This document shows, one piece after another, positions 1-11,676 of a stretch of 64,000 nucleotides of DNA. Positions within the stretch are counted from its first letter, which is position 1. The number at the start of each line of letters is the position of its first letter. The stretch is from Omphalotus guepiniiformis. Lineage: Eukaryota > Basidiomycota > Agaricomycetes > Agaricales > Omphalotaceae. The stretch spans positions 310,001 through 374,000 of the forward strand of contig JAQOOI010000017.1 in NCBI GenBank assembly GCA_028554645.1. The letters are read 5' to 3'. The notes below the pieces were generated by a model that was not told where the DNA came from, did not search any database, and worked only from the letters and a program-made list of their open reading frames with translations. Position numbers and translations under genes: made by a program.

Positions 1-961
1 GCCAATCACGGATCAAAGTTTACTGGCAGCACTTCCGTGTACTGTGAGCAATGACAATGAGTTACTCGGGACTCCTTGACGAATGTTCAGACAAAGCGGT
101 CTAAACTCCTGTAGACTGTACTTTTCTGGACTAGTGTCTGGTGATTATTATGGGGGGGATTCTTATTTATCTACATAAAAAAAACTAACTTTTATATGTC
201 CTTTTCTTCCTAAATTAGAATTCTTCTTGAATATTCTACAATCTTCTACTCTCTTCTCCAAAGTTCTGCTGTATTTCCCTAACTTTCCAGAGCATTCCAC
301 TCCTTTCCATTTACTACTAAAAGTTCTTTACTCCTAAATTAGCAAGCCTCCAAGGTTGATCACCAATCATATGCCATTTGATGGGAAACTTATGACCTTC
401 CTGACACCGATACTACTGATTTACCTCCATCTCTTCGACATTCCACTCAATACCAGATTTGGATTATATGGAGGGAAATGGGAATGACCAGAAATTATTA
501 GTCATTATGACCTTAGAATTACAAGATTCAAATGAAGTCAAGACCAGAGAAAGAGGGAAATGCGAAAGGAACAGGGAGGACGCGACCAAGCGCGACGAAC
601 AGAGGCTAGCAGAGGCTTGTGTCACACAGGTAACAGCGAGTGACAAAATCGCTTAGAACCCGCTTAGCAAAATTTGCTAAGCGTATAGCTCCGAAGGCCG
701 TTGCTGATATGCCCTATTAAAAAGGTTAAAGGATAAGATGATTAACATCTTGACATACTGAGAACTCACGCTGCATGGTCGTGAAGGTATACGATATCAA
801 TCCAATCCAATCTATGTATGACTTGATCCCTTTCTCATTCTTCCCCCTTCAAGTCTTTACCACCACTGGTCTCTGAGTCGCAGTGCGAGCGCTGAGCTCC
901 CCAGGCTTTTACCGACATCGATTGTTCTTTACCGAGACAGGCTCTCCTCTAACAACCAGCT
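1..961. other. Intergenic, no gene seen
   Basis: AT-rich stretch with pyrimidine-rich tracts. The only open frames are short and unsupported, for example at 459-656. The last ~100 bases presumably hold the promoter and 5' UTR of the gene starting at 962. No RNA gene or repeat recognised. Confidence 0.5.
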
Positions 962-1715
962 ATGAACTTGAAGTTCCAAGTAATTCTCGTCTGGTTGGGT
1001 GTACTCGTGACGGTAGTACAAGCCATACCCACAATCAGTGGCAGTGATCTCAGGCTCCGAGTCGTTGAACCTATTGAACCCATCAGCGAGCCCATTAGTG
1101 AGCCTATCAGCGAACCCGGCATCAGCGAGCCTCTTCCTCCAAGCCTTCCTCCTCCCGAGCCTCCTTCTATACCAAATCCCGAGGGTTCCACTGGTACTGG
1201 AGAACCTTCTATACCAGATCCCGAGTCTCCGCCGCCGGCTCCTGTTGCGAAGCCACCTGAGGAAGGTGAGTACATACTTGTCCGAGTCATTGCTTGAGTA
1301 CTCACTCACACTGCCACAACCTTGTTATTCAATTTCGCCCTCACCCGTAGAACCAACACATCTAACCACCCTAACAGTAACACAAATAACACAAATAACC
1401 ACTGAACCTAATGGTCAACTCGAGACTATCATCGATATCATCTCGACTATCGTTCAGGATGTAGATCAGATTACTTCATTGATTGCTTCTGGTACTTCGA
1501 CTTTGACCTCTAGTTCTGGTTCTGGTTCTGGTTCTGCTACGTCCGAGTCTGCAATTACTACTAGTAGCGGCGCTAGCACGAGTCGTGCGACGTCGTTGAC
1601 GAATAGTGCGACGGGTGCAGCCGCGATGTTTGATTTCTTATCTATTGTATATTGTCTTGGTTTTGGTACAGTCGTAGGCAGTGCTTTGATGGGCGGGTTT
1701 GCTATTGTTCTGTGA
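962..1715 (+). CDS. Small secreted Ser/Thr-rich protein, probably GPI-anchored
   Basis: Two exons, 962-1265 and 1351-1715, joined over an 85-nt GTGAGT...GTAG intron, give 222 residues. The N-terminus is a clear signal peptide (hydrophobic core, then VVQA). It is followed by a Pro/Glu/Ser tract with repeated Ile-Ser-Glu-Pro units (residues ~40-60) and further Pro-rich sequence. After a Thr/Ile/Val-rich middle (ITQITTEPNG, then TIIDIISTIVQDVD) comes a Ser/Thr/Gly linker. The C-terminus is hydrophobic (FLSIVYCLGFGTVVGSALMG...) behind a small-residue stretch, as expected for GPI attachment. This suggests a cell-wall or plasma-membrane surface protein. No enzymatic domain is recognised and I would not assign a function. 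The intron is supported because the frame stays open on both sides only when it is removed. Confidence 0.72.
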
Positions 1716-1973
1716 GCATTTCGAAATCGGGGAAAACTTGAAGGTGGATGAGGGAGCGGCGCTGGTGTTGTACATGTATACTTACAAGTGTTTTAGAAGA
1801 TGATGATTTCCCTTGGTGACTTGAACCTGCATCATAAGATCTGAGAAAATACGGACCGCGTAGCCCTAAGTTTGATATCATCGTATATTGAATCAAGGAG
1901 CAAGTTTTTCAGACAATTGGTGTTCATGAATTCATGCAGGGCCTGCATTTGATACATTCTACTTCTACGAACT

Positions 1974-2566
1974 TCAAGCAGCCACAATAGAAAAGTCTTT
2001 ACCAATGTTCCCAGAGTCACCAAAGACTGCAAGTTACAACACAGATGATCAGAAACCCGCGAGGGGGGGCCGCGGTTGGACTAAAACAGTGAACACTCAC
2101 GAACAACTTCATAATCATCAGCTGCAGGAACATCAGGAACAGTAAGTTCCACAAAACCAGTGCGTAGGTCAAAGTGAATAGGGTCCGTAAGGTAACCCAC
2201 TATAAATCAGAAACAAGTTAACATCAGCCCAACTCGAGTTCTATTGAGAATCGAGAATCGAGATGCACGTACAACCAGTGTTTATACCGCCTTTAGCTAA
2301 CATGACTCCTCCAGCGTTAGATATAGACGCAGGTTGACCATCAAGACTCCTATATTGATATACCAGCCATGCAATGAGCAACGATAGTATCGATTCCTTG
2401 AACAGGGGGGAACATACCAAGTCACGTTAACCCTCTGACCGACAGTCCAAACGGTTCCTGTGGTCGGAGAGAGAATTGTCGGGTCCCAGATGTCCAGAGG
2501 GGCGGCACTGGCGGTCACAGTAAAGAGAGCGAGGACGGTAGTGAGGAGGGAAGTTTTAAACTGCAT
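1974..2566 (-). CDS. Kre9/Knh1-like small secreted protein (copy 1, minus)
   Basis: Four exons (2418-2566, 2273-2349, 2101-2199, 1974-2026) give 125 residues. The signal peptide (MQFKTSLLTTVLALFTVTAS) is followed by a beta-sandwich module with the sequence WDPTILSPTTGTVWTVGQRV and then NVTW, the signature of the Kre9/Knh1 N-terminal (Ser-Thr-rich GPI-anchored) family. Family members are secreted and linked to beta-1,6-glucan or wall assembly. This copy lacks the long Ser/Thr tail and ends right after the domain (FSIVAA). It is a paralogue of the plus-strand gene at 3815-4477. All four exons have the same phases, and lengths differ by one codon in each of exons 1 and 2. The two genes are divergently arranged. 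Function is inferred from the family only. Confidence 0.8.
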
Positions 2567-2640
2567 CTTCTTGATTCTCTTTTGAACTGAGCAGTGTAAA
2601 GAAACGAGACCTTGATATCTTACAGTTTCCGCCTCAAAGG

Positions 2641-2700
2641 TTTTTATACCTCCCTTGCTCGAGAGAGAAGAGAAAGGGCATACTTGTCCGTCGTGCGATG
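2641..2700 (-). promoter_or_regulatory. Core promoter of Kre9-like copy 1: TATA box plus conserved 25-bp element
   Basis: Reading the minus strand, a TATAAAAA box lies at 2641-2648, about 75 bp upstream of the ATG. Further upstream (2676-2700) is a 25-bp block that is identical to 3657-3681 upstream of the divergent paralogue. Between them is a GA-rich spacer. The shared block is longer and better kept than surrounding non-coding sequence, so it is a candidate regulator binding site. Confidence 0.6.
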
Positions 2701-3656
2701 GAAACATGTTCTTCCATGTTCGTTCCTATGATCCGACCAGGATGGGGTTTAACGTTCAAACGGTCACTGACCTCGATGTATGAATAGCTGACCACGAACG
2801 AATTGAATAGTTTTAATGAAGTTTCAAGACTTTCACGGCTTGAATCCCCAAGTAAAAAGAAAAACGGCAATGACTCACCGCGACCTCCAGTACTAGTATT
2901 TTCCAGCAATGTCGGATGACGTCCTGGTGGTCTCAGCGGTGTTTCCTCCACAGGGAATCCGTTGCTAGTCGGTGATTTGTAAAGAAACACTTGTTATGCG
3001 CCTGCCGAAATTGACATCGAAATATCTGAAGCTCCGATTCAATTTGAGCTTGCACTCCGACGGCGATACTTGCTATTCAAACTCAGGCTACCATGTACAC
3101 TCAAATAGAAAACAAGAATTAGCAGCAAGCGTTCCCGCAACTCACGAAAAAATTCTCGCAATAAATTCGAAACCCCCCACCATCCTCTTCTCCCATCTAA
3201 CTCGAACGTTCGCTGAAAAGCATCCGATTTTACTTAGGTTGAAAACGGAGGATGAATTGTTGATGAATTGCAACCTCCGACGAAGCACTGTGGCTGAAGT
3301 GCAGTGTTCGGCTTTCCTAGTGTGCGCAGGGTCTGAATCTCGATAAGTCTCGACAAGGTACCATGCCGCTCTAGAGTCCACGCTATGTACCACCTGCTAC
3401 CCCAGGAAGGTCGCTTATGCTTAAGAAGGAACCCTGGAAGAGGAAGAGGAATGACCGTGTTCATATAAGGACTCGCTTCGAGATTTCACCGACGTTTGTT
3501 CCGGACCGCCGTCTGTTTTCCCCCTTCCCAGTGACAAGTGACACTACAAGAAGGCTGAGGAGATTCCAGACTCGGATTGTTCATGCCATTTACTGTAAGC
3601 AGCAAATGAGGCCTTGAGGCCCTAGTCAGTCATACCGTGATCTCAGTGCGGGTTCC

Positions 3657-3710
3657 CATCGCACGACGGACAAGTATGCCCTTCGAGAGAACGAGAGAGA
3701 GGTATAAAAG
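3657..3710 (+). promoter_or_regulatory. Core promoter of Kre9-like copy 2: conserved 25-bp element plus TATA box
   Basis: A 25-bp block (3657-3681) matches the reverse complement of 2676-2700 base for base. It is followed by a GA-rich spacer of 21 bp and a TATAAAAG box at 3703-3710, about 105 bp before the ATG of copy 2. The two promoters therefore have the same order of elements facing away from each other. Confidence 0.6.
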
Positions 3711-3814
3711 CTAGAGCTCTTTGAACCAGAGGTGATAAGGTCTCTGTATCTTCGACTCGTCTCTTACATCCCCTCGCTCAGTGCTCTCCCACTTTCGAGA
3801 TTAATATTCGAGAA

Positions 3815-4477
3815 ATGCAATTCAAACTCACTCCCATCCTCGCTACCGCCCTTGCACTCTTCACTATATCTGCTAATGCAGCCCCTCTGGACGTTTGGGA
3901 CCCGGCAATTATCTCTCCAACTACTGGAACTGTGTGGACTGTCGGGGAAAGGGTCAATGTTACTTGGTAAGTACGCCGCTCGAGACTCGAGTTCCGGTTG
4001 ATTTAGACGGAGTTCGTACTCATTTATGTTTCATGTTTTGTTTGTAATACAGGAGTCTAGATGACGAACCTGCGTTAATCTCAAACGCTGGAGGAGTCAT
4101 GTTAGCAAAACGCGGACTCATTAAAACTGGATGTAAGTAATATTCCAGTATTCGCAACTGCCGACAGCTGATTCTTGCCTCCCTTCTTCCTTCCTTCCTT
4201 CTACTACGACTTTTCACTTTTCACTTTTCACTTATAGTGGGTTATCTGACCGACCCAATACATTTCGACCTTCGCACTGGTTTCGCAGAACTTACTGTTC
4301 CTGACGTTCCTGCAGCTGATGATTACGAAATTATACGTAAGTGCGATGGATTCGATCCCCTCTTAGCGAGGACGTCAGGTATCTGGTTCTAACATGTTTT
4401 GTTTCTGTTTCTGTTTCTTTGCAGTTTTCGGTGACTCTGGGAATATCAGTAAAGACTTTTCTATTGTGGCCGCTTGA
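3815..4477 (+). CDS. Kre9/Knh1-like small secreted protein (copy 2, plus)
   Basis: Exons 3815-3966, 4053-4132, 4238-4336 and 4425-4477 give 127 residues. The signal peptide (MQFKLTPILATALALFTISA) precedes WDPAIISPTTGTVWTVGERV and NVTW, the Kre9/Knh N-terminal domain signature. Exons 2-4 complete the fold (SNAGGVMLAKRG..., DLRTGFAELTVPDVPAADDY, FGDSGNISKDFSIVAA). Exon phases match copy 1 exactly, so the pair arose by an inverted duplication that carried the promoter. It is secreted, probably at the wall. A tract of repeated cacttttca-like units occurs just before the third exon. Family assignment is firm; the physiological role is unknown. Confidence 0.82.
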
Positions 4478-5002
4478 GGATCACGATAATCTCGCGGATT
4501 CGGTGTAAATGGACACTATTTTAACATGTGTATATACATACCATTGGACTGCATATAGGACTATTACGATTTGCATTCGCATTCACTACGGACTGAAATG
4601 TATTACTGTATGTACCCTACATACCTGATGGACTTGAAGCTTGCTTGAAACATGATACTTCTGTACGACATTTACTCTGACCCTTGGAATATCTCGGAAA
4701 TTCAAGGAAACTCTACTTGAAGTGACACTTCACTTTATATAATATCGAATGGATATTCTGAAAGACAACATGGTTCAATATATCGATAGCACTATATACC
4801 TAACAAGCAAATACTAAGATACCACAAGCAACGAGCAACGAGCAACACAAGAAAAAGGGTCTACGCAAACAAGATTCTTTCGTTCTTTCTCTTTCTTATT
4901 TCCCCCACCTCCTACCAACACCATCCCACCCGCAACCCACTCATCCCCACCTGCACCCCACCCACTCAGCCCCTCGCGCGCTCAGCTTACTCATCTTCGC
5001 CT
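4478..5002. other. Intergenic between convergent genes
   Basis: 3' flanks of the Kre9-like copy 2 (plus) and the M28 peptidase (minus), which converge here. The sequence is AT-rich on the left and C-rich (CCCACC-type) on the right. No gene seen. Confidence 0.5.
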
Positions 5003-8000
5003 CTACACCAACTCAACACCCGCAACACACCCAAGCAACATCGCATCAACCTTCCCCCCAGTCCTCCTCTCAATCCACTCATCAATCCTCTCAAACAAAG
5101 GTAACGCCAACTGTCCTTCCCGCTTTGCTCGCTCTAAATGCGCCTTTTTACCAGGCCACATACCATCTTCTTGTAAGCCGATGAAGTTTATTAGGAGGCC
5201 GCCGCGGGCTGCGGGTGAGGTTGAGGTTGAGGTTTCGTTGGGGTTGGAGGAGGAATTGGAAGAGTTGGATGACGGTGATGATGATGATGATGATGAGGAG
5301 GAGGAGGAGGAAGAGGAGGAAGGAAGCTTGATAACCAAATCCAAAGACCAAATATCTGTACCATAAAACGAAGCTTCTTTAACATGATGTCGGGTATGTT
5401 CATTCGGTGGGTTTTCATCTAGATTCCATTTAAGTACGTGTGCGTCGAACGCAATCACTGTTTCATGTTCAGTGCATCAGCGCTCATATCAGCACGTATC
5501 CCAAAACCCAAGAAAAGAAAAGAAAAGAAAAGAAAGAAAGGGGTTTGCGTACCTGTCCAAATCAACCCAGGATGATAAACCTCCAACCTCAAACTCCTCG
5601 TCCCAGCAACGAGATCAACAACATCATCTACAGCCGAAATCGAAAACTTTTGTTTTGGCTTTTCTTGTTGTTCTGAACGTGAACCAGTCGAATTACCCGA
5701 CCAAGGAGAAATATATCCCGGATCAACCGCAAGAGGAATCTTATACGGAGTGAGGAACATAGAGATGCGAAGCACAGGCATTAGTAAACAGCGCATCTCG
5801 GAAGGGGATAGGGAATAGGGAAAAAACCCAAACGAACTCAACTCACCATAGAAAAAGGATACATAGGATCCCAATCCGAATTATAATGATCCATTATAAT
5901 CGGTTCAGGAGCAACAATCGCTATCATCTCTTCTTCTTCCTTCTCCTCTCTACGGACGCGCGCACTTCCAAGCCCGTCCCCGCCAAACTCAAAAGCGATC
6001 TCTCTAACGAGATCTTCGAACCCATTCGCACCGTCGGAAGTTGATATGTGGAGGTGATGTTCGTTTGTTGTTACCTACGACGCGATACGAGGTCAAGTTT
6101 GTTAGTCGAGTATATCCAACGCTATGAACAGTGCAGCGGAACGGGGAGGGTAGGAACAGTGCAGCGGAAAGAAACGCACATTCTCAGTCCTCATAATAAA
6201 CACCCTCTTCTGATGCATCTCATCAAACGGTTCCTTCATCCCAAAAATCGCAACTCCGATAACAGTAGCTATACTAGCGAATAGGATCGCTTGATTCAAG
6301 AACTTTCTTTCTCCTCTAAATCCAACACGTCTTTGCTTCGTAGCACCGTTCTTCTCCGTGTTGTCTGGATATGTGTACCCATTCTGCTCCATGCTTACGC
6401 TCGCCCCTCCATTCCGAACCTCGGACGCCTCTTCGTCCTCGTCCTCGGACGCCTCTTCGTCTTCGCTAAGGGGGATATCGAACCGATGAATAAAAGGTAA
6501 AAAAAGAGGAAACGTAATCGCGGATATGCAAGAAACGATAGTTGCTATTAGGTTATCGGCTGGTGCGGATGCTCCCATGCGGCCTGTCTACACACCACAC
6601 ACCACACGCACACGCACAGAGAGCGAGCGAGGGAGAGGGGGAGAGTGAGTGTGAGTGAGAGGTAGTCAGCGATATGATTGAAACGAACGAAGACCGAGAC
6701 TCACAAGCGGCACAAAAACCTCCAACGCAGGAACAAAAGCCATCGTACCCGTAACAAGCGGTAAAACCTGCGCTACACCATACGTCAACAACCCCAGTTC
6801 CCCTTTTCCTCCTCCTTCCCCTCTTTCCCCTCTTTCCCCTCTTTCCCCTCCTCTCCCTTCCCCTCGTCCTCGTCCTCCTCCCCGTCCTCCCCGTCCTCCC
6901 CCTCCGGACCCTCGGAAGAACCCGAACACCCGACTAAATTCCGAATTTAAAACCAAATCAACCCCCGCCCCACAAAAAACCGAACTCCCAACTAAAAAAA
7001 ACAAACTCGCACTCCCAACACCCATAACCTGTACACCCACCGCCAACACCGCCTGTATGAACATGATTGCGCTGTAAAGCATTCGTTCTTCTTGTCCTGT
7101 TCCCCTTTCCCTCCCAGTTTCCCTCGCACTGCCCATAGGAAAAACCCACAGCGAAACCAGAGCCCCAAGTACACTCGGCGGCACATAAAGCAGTATCACC
7201 GAATACTCATTCGAGAACCACGACATCGGTTTCCCAAGTCCATACCTCATCACAACCGCAACAACATTAGACCCCACCAAACTTCCCACAAACGCCCATA
7301 TCACAACCAATATCGCTCCCCCAAGATCTCCGAGTCTCCGCTTGATTCCCCCAAAGCCCACACCGTACCTCACAAACCCCCCACCAAAACCAAAAATAAC
7401 CCCAACAACCCCAACCCCCAACCCCACACTGAGGATTTTCGCAGTCCGGAACGAATACATAAAAAACCAGCCTAACAACGAATAAAACACCGTTTGGGGT
7501 TTTCCATTACCCTCATGTCCCCCATACTCCCCATTAACCCCAGGACCCCCGTACTCCTTTTTCAAAGCCGGTAACTGTGCTGTCAAGGGGAGCGTGGGAG
7601 GGGGCGTTGATAGGTGGTGGAGGAGTGCCAAGGTGTTTAGGGCCATGTTTTGGGGGAGACCTGGTTGGATGTTTTCTACGAGGTCCTAAGGGGGAGGGGG
7701 AAATGTGAGTAGGGAGGAGGAGGGGGGAGGGGGAGGCGTACCTTGCGCATGTGGTATAGATAACTGTTCCCTACGACGGCTATCTATGAGGTATCAAAGA
7801 ATGGAAGTGAGCATGAGGGGTTGAGACGGAAGCAGAAGAAAACGCAACGTACATCAAGTCCAGGAACATTCAAATAATACTCAAACTGTCTAAAATCCGT
7901 ACTACAAACCCAATCACCACATCGTCAGTATCCTATCCTCCAAGAGTATCCTCAAGAACCTGGGAAGTGCAGGGCTCACTCAGAAAGAATAATCCCCGAA

Positions 8001-9347
8001 CTAAACACATCATTCGCAACGACCGTTCCAAAAGGGTAGGGTACATGCGAGTAAGCTTCTATCATTTGTTCGGATGTGGCTTGGAAGAGGAGTTCGCGGC
8101 CTGTTGTTCCGGCGGCTTCGAGTACGAAGTACGGATTACCAAGTACGAAGTACGAATTGCGAAGTATGAATTGAGACGGAAATCATCAGCACGAAATGAG
8201 GTGGTATGAGGGAAAGGGAAGGGGCGGTACCTTCTAAGTTGATGACTGCGCGGATTCTGTGAGAAGGAGGAGGAGGGGGGTGAGTGGGGAGGAAGGAAGA
8301 AGAAGGGAAGGGAGAGGCGAGGGGGGACGTACGTCGGAGCAATAGGATGTTGAGTTGAAAATAAATGCGATCCATCTTGTAGACTCTCTTCCGCATTATT
8401 AAACACTACAACCACAACACATCAGCGCCCCCATAACCACACCAAAGCCCCAAACACCAAGACACCAAACACCAAAACCCCAAACCCAAAGACTCACAAA
8501 AAACAATAGCATACTTCGGCTCCCACCCAGGCGTCTGAACCAAAACTCTCATACACTCCAACATAATTCCAACTGCTAACGCGTCGTCTGCTGCGCCGGG
8601 TGTTGGGAGTGTACTATCGAGGTGTGAGTTGACTAGGACGGCGTGTTCTTTGCCTTGGGGTGTACCGTCTGAGACGCGGACTATGATGTTGGATAGGTTG
8701 ACGTAGGTTTTGTATAGGCGTTCGCCCATCATGTCGAACCTACATAATATTAGTGGGTCAGAGACTACCCGCGGGTAGTGAGTTTAAATGAAAGAAAAAA
8801 AAGAAAACCCACCGATGACTCCCACTCCCCTCCTGCCTCCAAATCTCACACTCCAACTTCCTTCCACCAACCTCCTCATTCACAATCCTCTCACAATCTT
8901 CTCTAAACCGCACGACTTGCTCATACATCCATTTATCACCAAGCGCATGTTCGTATGTCCCTGGTGTACGAAACCCGATATCTTCAGAGAGATATTTTGC
9001 GACGCCGAGGATTCGGGATTCGGATATTTGAGGGAGGTTGGTTTGGGGGTTTATTCTGTGTACGACGAACAACGCGAGGAGGGAGTTGGTCAGAGAAATG
9101 AAATGAATAAATGGAGGAACGTACAAGTCGACCAAGGGTTCAGGAAGAGCTTTAAAAGGCAACGCGTCAACCTCGAATAATTCAAGCCAATTACGAGGTA
9201 GAAAAACTCACTCGTATGCTGACGATACGTCAACCAAGGTACACCAATGAACACCGGAGAAAGAACGAAGAGAGATGCAAGTGGACCTAGACGACGACGA
9301 CGACGACGCGTCTTTGGTGTTGTTGTTGACTGTGACTTTGGAGTCAT
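5003..9347 (-). CDS. Membrane M28 metallopeptidase, ERMP1/Fxna-like
   Basis: Multi-exon gene read from an ATG at 9347 to a stop at 5003. An Arg-rich start (TRRRRRR) is followed by a membrane segment (LASLFVLSPVFIGVPWL). Then comes the zinc peptidase domain with VNSHLDS and GAADDALAVG (metal-binding His/Asp and bridging Asp), NNAEE (catalytic Glu pair), and TSEQMIEAYSHVPYPFGTVV with VFSSGII. After this are several hydrophobic helices (7.65-6.1 kb) and a lumenal C-terminal domain with HPGLIWT, HHVKEASFYGTDIWS, INFIGLQEDGMWP and TGGKVDAMLLGC. This order is that of ER metallopeptidase 1 / fungal PFF1-type proteases. Two low-complexity inserts are present: a Gly/Arg/Glu tract between helices (~6.80-6.91 kb) and a run of 15 Ser in the lumenal domain (~5.27-5.33 kb). 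The first intron (62 nt, 9149-9210) and the other splice sites are inferred. Exact exon ends in the low-complexity parts are uncertain. Confidence 0.8.
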
Positions 9348-9595
9348 TGCGGGTGCAACTTGAACTTGAACTTGAACTTTGTATACTTTGTATGATATGG
9401 AAAGAGTCTACTATGTACAAAGTTGGGGTTTGTGGTGGTGGTGGATTGGGTACGTTGGCACGTTGGACTATTGCATACGAATGCGGATTACTGAGTTGTA
9501 GTGACACTGAAGTCTGACGGAGAAAGGATGACGACTCGCGTAAACGTTTTTGCCGCGCTTCTTCGCTTTACCACCGACCTCTGTATAATATTCTC

Positions 9596-10270
9596 ATGTT
9601 CTCTATCAAACTCCTCTATCTCTCTCTCTGCATCGCTCTCCTATCCTACTTATCATACCACCTTCCCATCCAACCCCCTCCCACAAACCCCACAAATCCC
9701 ACAAACCCCACAAATCCCACAAACCCCACAAATCCCACAAACCCCACAAATCTTCCTTCGTCGGAAACCTGCACATCCCCACCACCCCACACCTGCACAT
9801 TCTACACAACCTGCCTCGAACCCCACTTCAACTGCGGTTCCACAGGCTACCCACTCTCCTACGGATACCCATTCTGTTCAAAATTCTCCTTACCTCCCAA
9901 CGTCCAACGGCTCACGCCTGCCGGCCAGACGTGGATGTACGATACGATGCATTGTCTTCAAGTTGCTCTTGTACCAGAATTAACCTCGAGTCCGAGTCTT
10001 ACGGTAACGAACTCTGACTCGGAGAGCAAAACCGCACGGTCACGGTGTAAAAACCTCCAAACCAAAGCATTCTCAACACACGCCCCATGTTACCTCTCCT
10101 CAGGACTATGTAAATTACCACCCCACGATTGGTTAGCTATCATAGAAATCATAGGTCTTGAGACTTTAATACGGAGCTGGGATGCTTTCGTTAGTAGTTT
10201 ACATGCTGAGGTGGGATGTTTGGAGTTTTTTGAGTGGGTTGTGAGGTATAAAGTTGAGCACGAGATTTGA
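9596..10270 (+). CDS. Secreted Cys-rich protein with Pro-Thr-Asn repeat
   Basis: Single-exon ORF of 224 residues. The N-terminal hydrophobic segment (MFSIKLLYLSLCIALLSYLS) acts as a signal peptide or anchor. It is followed by eight tandem Pro-Thr-Asn triplets (residues ~29-52). Then comes a Cys-rich domain with CTFYTTCLEPHFNCGSTGY, GYPFCSKF, GQTWMYDTMHCLQVAL and, later, CKNLQTKAFSTHAPCY and GLCKLP. The spacing and the GxxW...CLQ.AL pattern look like a conserved fungal secreted family of unknown function with several disulfides, but I cannot name it. It ends in a helical stretch (HAEVGCLEFFEWVVRY). It is divergent from the M28 peptidase gene, with about 250 bp between the start codons. Confidence 0.7.
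   Translation: MFSIKLLYLSLCIALLSYLSYHLPIQPPPTNPTNPTNPTNPTNPTNPTNPTNLPSSETCTSPPPHTCTFYTTCLEPHFNCGSTGYPLSYGYPFCSKFSLPPNVQRLTPAGQTWMYDTMHCLQVALVPELTSSPSLTVTNSDSESKTARSRCKNLQTKAFSTHAPCYLSSGLCKLPPHDWLAIIEIIGLETLIRSWDAFVSSLHAEVGCLEFFEWVVRYKVEHEI
9673..9751 (+). repeat. 9/18-bp tandem repeat coding Pro-Thr-Asn
   Basis: CCCACAAAC and CCCACAAAT alternate in tandem, giving an 18-bp period repeated about four times and coding for PTN triplets. The strict alternation of the Asn codon shows that the 18-bp unit, not the 9-bp one, was last amplified. Confidence 0.8.
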
Positions 10271-11676
10271 GATTTTGTTTGTTTGAGATAATAGCAATGA
10301 ACCCATGTTGCGGGTATTCAAAGATATCCTGGCACCAGTCAAGAAAATAGAAAAAGCTGAGATAAAGGACATCCAAAACAAAGTATCGTTTGCCCTTTAT
10401 CCGAATCTCAGCCTTTCTTGAGCGCATTCTTGAGGACATTGTTGCGCATTACAGAGTACCTTAGCCTAGCTGAGTCGGACAGAAAGACTTGAATGACATG
10501 ACAGGAGCCCGACAAAGCTCGCGTTCCTTTGAACGTAGCCAAACGTTCCATTGTCACCCCACATACATACTTCGCACAACTTCTGCACAAATCACAATGG
10601 TAGACATTCAACCCATTGTACATGTATCCATACACCTATCCCGTCTCACCCTAACTCTTCAAAGGCTCAATCACGCTCACACCATAACACAACAGGTAAG
10701 GACCAAAGATGTCCAACATATATAAACCCCCTCATCATGTTTACAATTCTCTACCACCAACCAAAACCACCACCACCTTTGAGGAGTTTTCCGCTCTGCC
10801 TCCAATTCCCCTGCCTCCTCAAGGCCTCAACCGCCGCATCCTCAACCTCTGCCGCCTCAATCTCTGCCGCTTCATCCCCTGCCTCGTCGCTCTACATTCC
10901 CTACCCTCTACCTTCCCTACCTTCCCTACGCCGACCGCTGTCTCATACCCCCACCCGCCAATCTCATAGAACCCACCCTCCAGTGGCGCGTTTCTCCTTC
11001 CTCCTTCTCCCTCTGGTCCCTCCCGTCCCCTTCCCACCATTCACCCCGTACCCCACACCCCACACCCCACACCCCACATCCAACCTCGGCCTCAAGACAG
11101 TAGAAGCAAGCATCCTACAGTGCTCTAGCCGCGTCCTGCACCACCCACCTCTCCCTCTCTCCTTTTCTATCCCCAACGCCTCCCACAGTCCAGTATTCGA
11201 GCTTCGAACAAACACCATCCCTTTCCTTCGAGGGTGCCACCTCAAAGGAAAGATATCGGTATCGGTATCATGTCATGGCGGAGGATAGATTGTGTGAGTG
11301 ATGGAGATTGATTGTGGGGGAAACCGAGGCTAGAGGGTGGGTGGAGTGGGATGGTTTGGGGTTTTTGGGGGGCACTGCGCCAGACGCATGACAGGAGTGG
11401 AAGAAGAAGAAGCAGGCGGAGCAGCATCGCGCCGAGGAAGCAACCCGTTCGCAGCTGGCTCGTAAATCAAGCCAGCCTTCCTTCGTTTTGCAGCACGGAA
11501 GTAGTCTCTATCGCGGGGGGTATAACGGCTTGGGGCACACCCTTACCAGTTTACCTCATCCTAGTACTATGTACTTCACAGTTAATCCCATCCCTTCCTC
11601 GTCCTTCGTCCTCCTCAATTGATAATAGCGCCTCACAAATCCATCAAAATCTTCGCTGCGTCTTCCAACAAGCTCG
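10271..11676. other. Gene-poor, C-rich stretch
   Basis: C/T-rich plus strand (10.75-11.20 kb) gives long Pro/Ser-rich open frames in more than one frame. None has a convincing domain, and the composition alone explains the openness. Repeated CCCCACAC units occur around 11050-11080. No gene is called. Confidence 0.45.

Noticed and set aside
5181..5366. Plus-strand ORF rich in Glu/Asp
   Set aside because: It is the antisense shadow of the Ser-run microsatellite in the minus-strand M28 peptidase.
9606..9809. Minus-strand ORF with repeated Gly-Leu-Trp-Asp-Leu-Trp
   Set aside because: Antisense reading of the Pro-Thr-Asn tandem repeat; the plus-strand frame has a signal peptide and Cys domain.
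10551..11288. Long Pro/Ser-rich plus-strand ORF
   Set aside because: Starts in repetitive C-rich DNA, has no domain, and openness follows from base composition with several overlapping frames.
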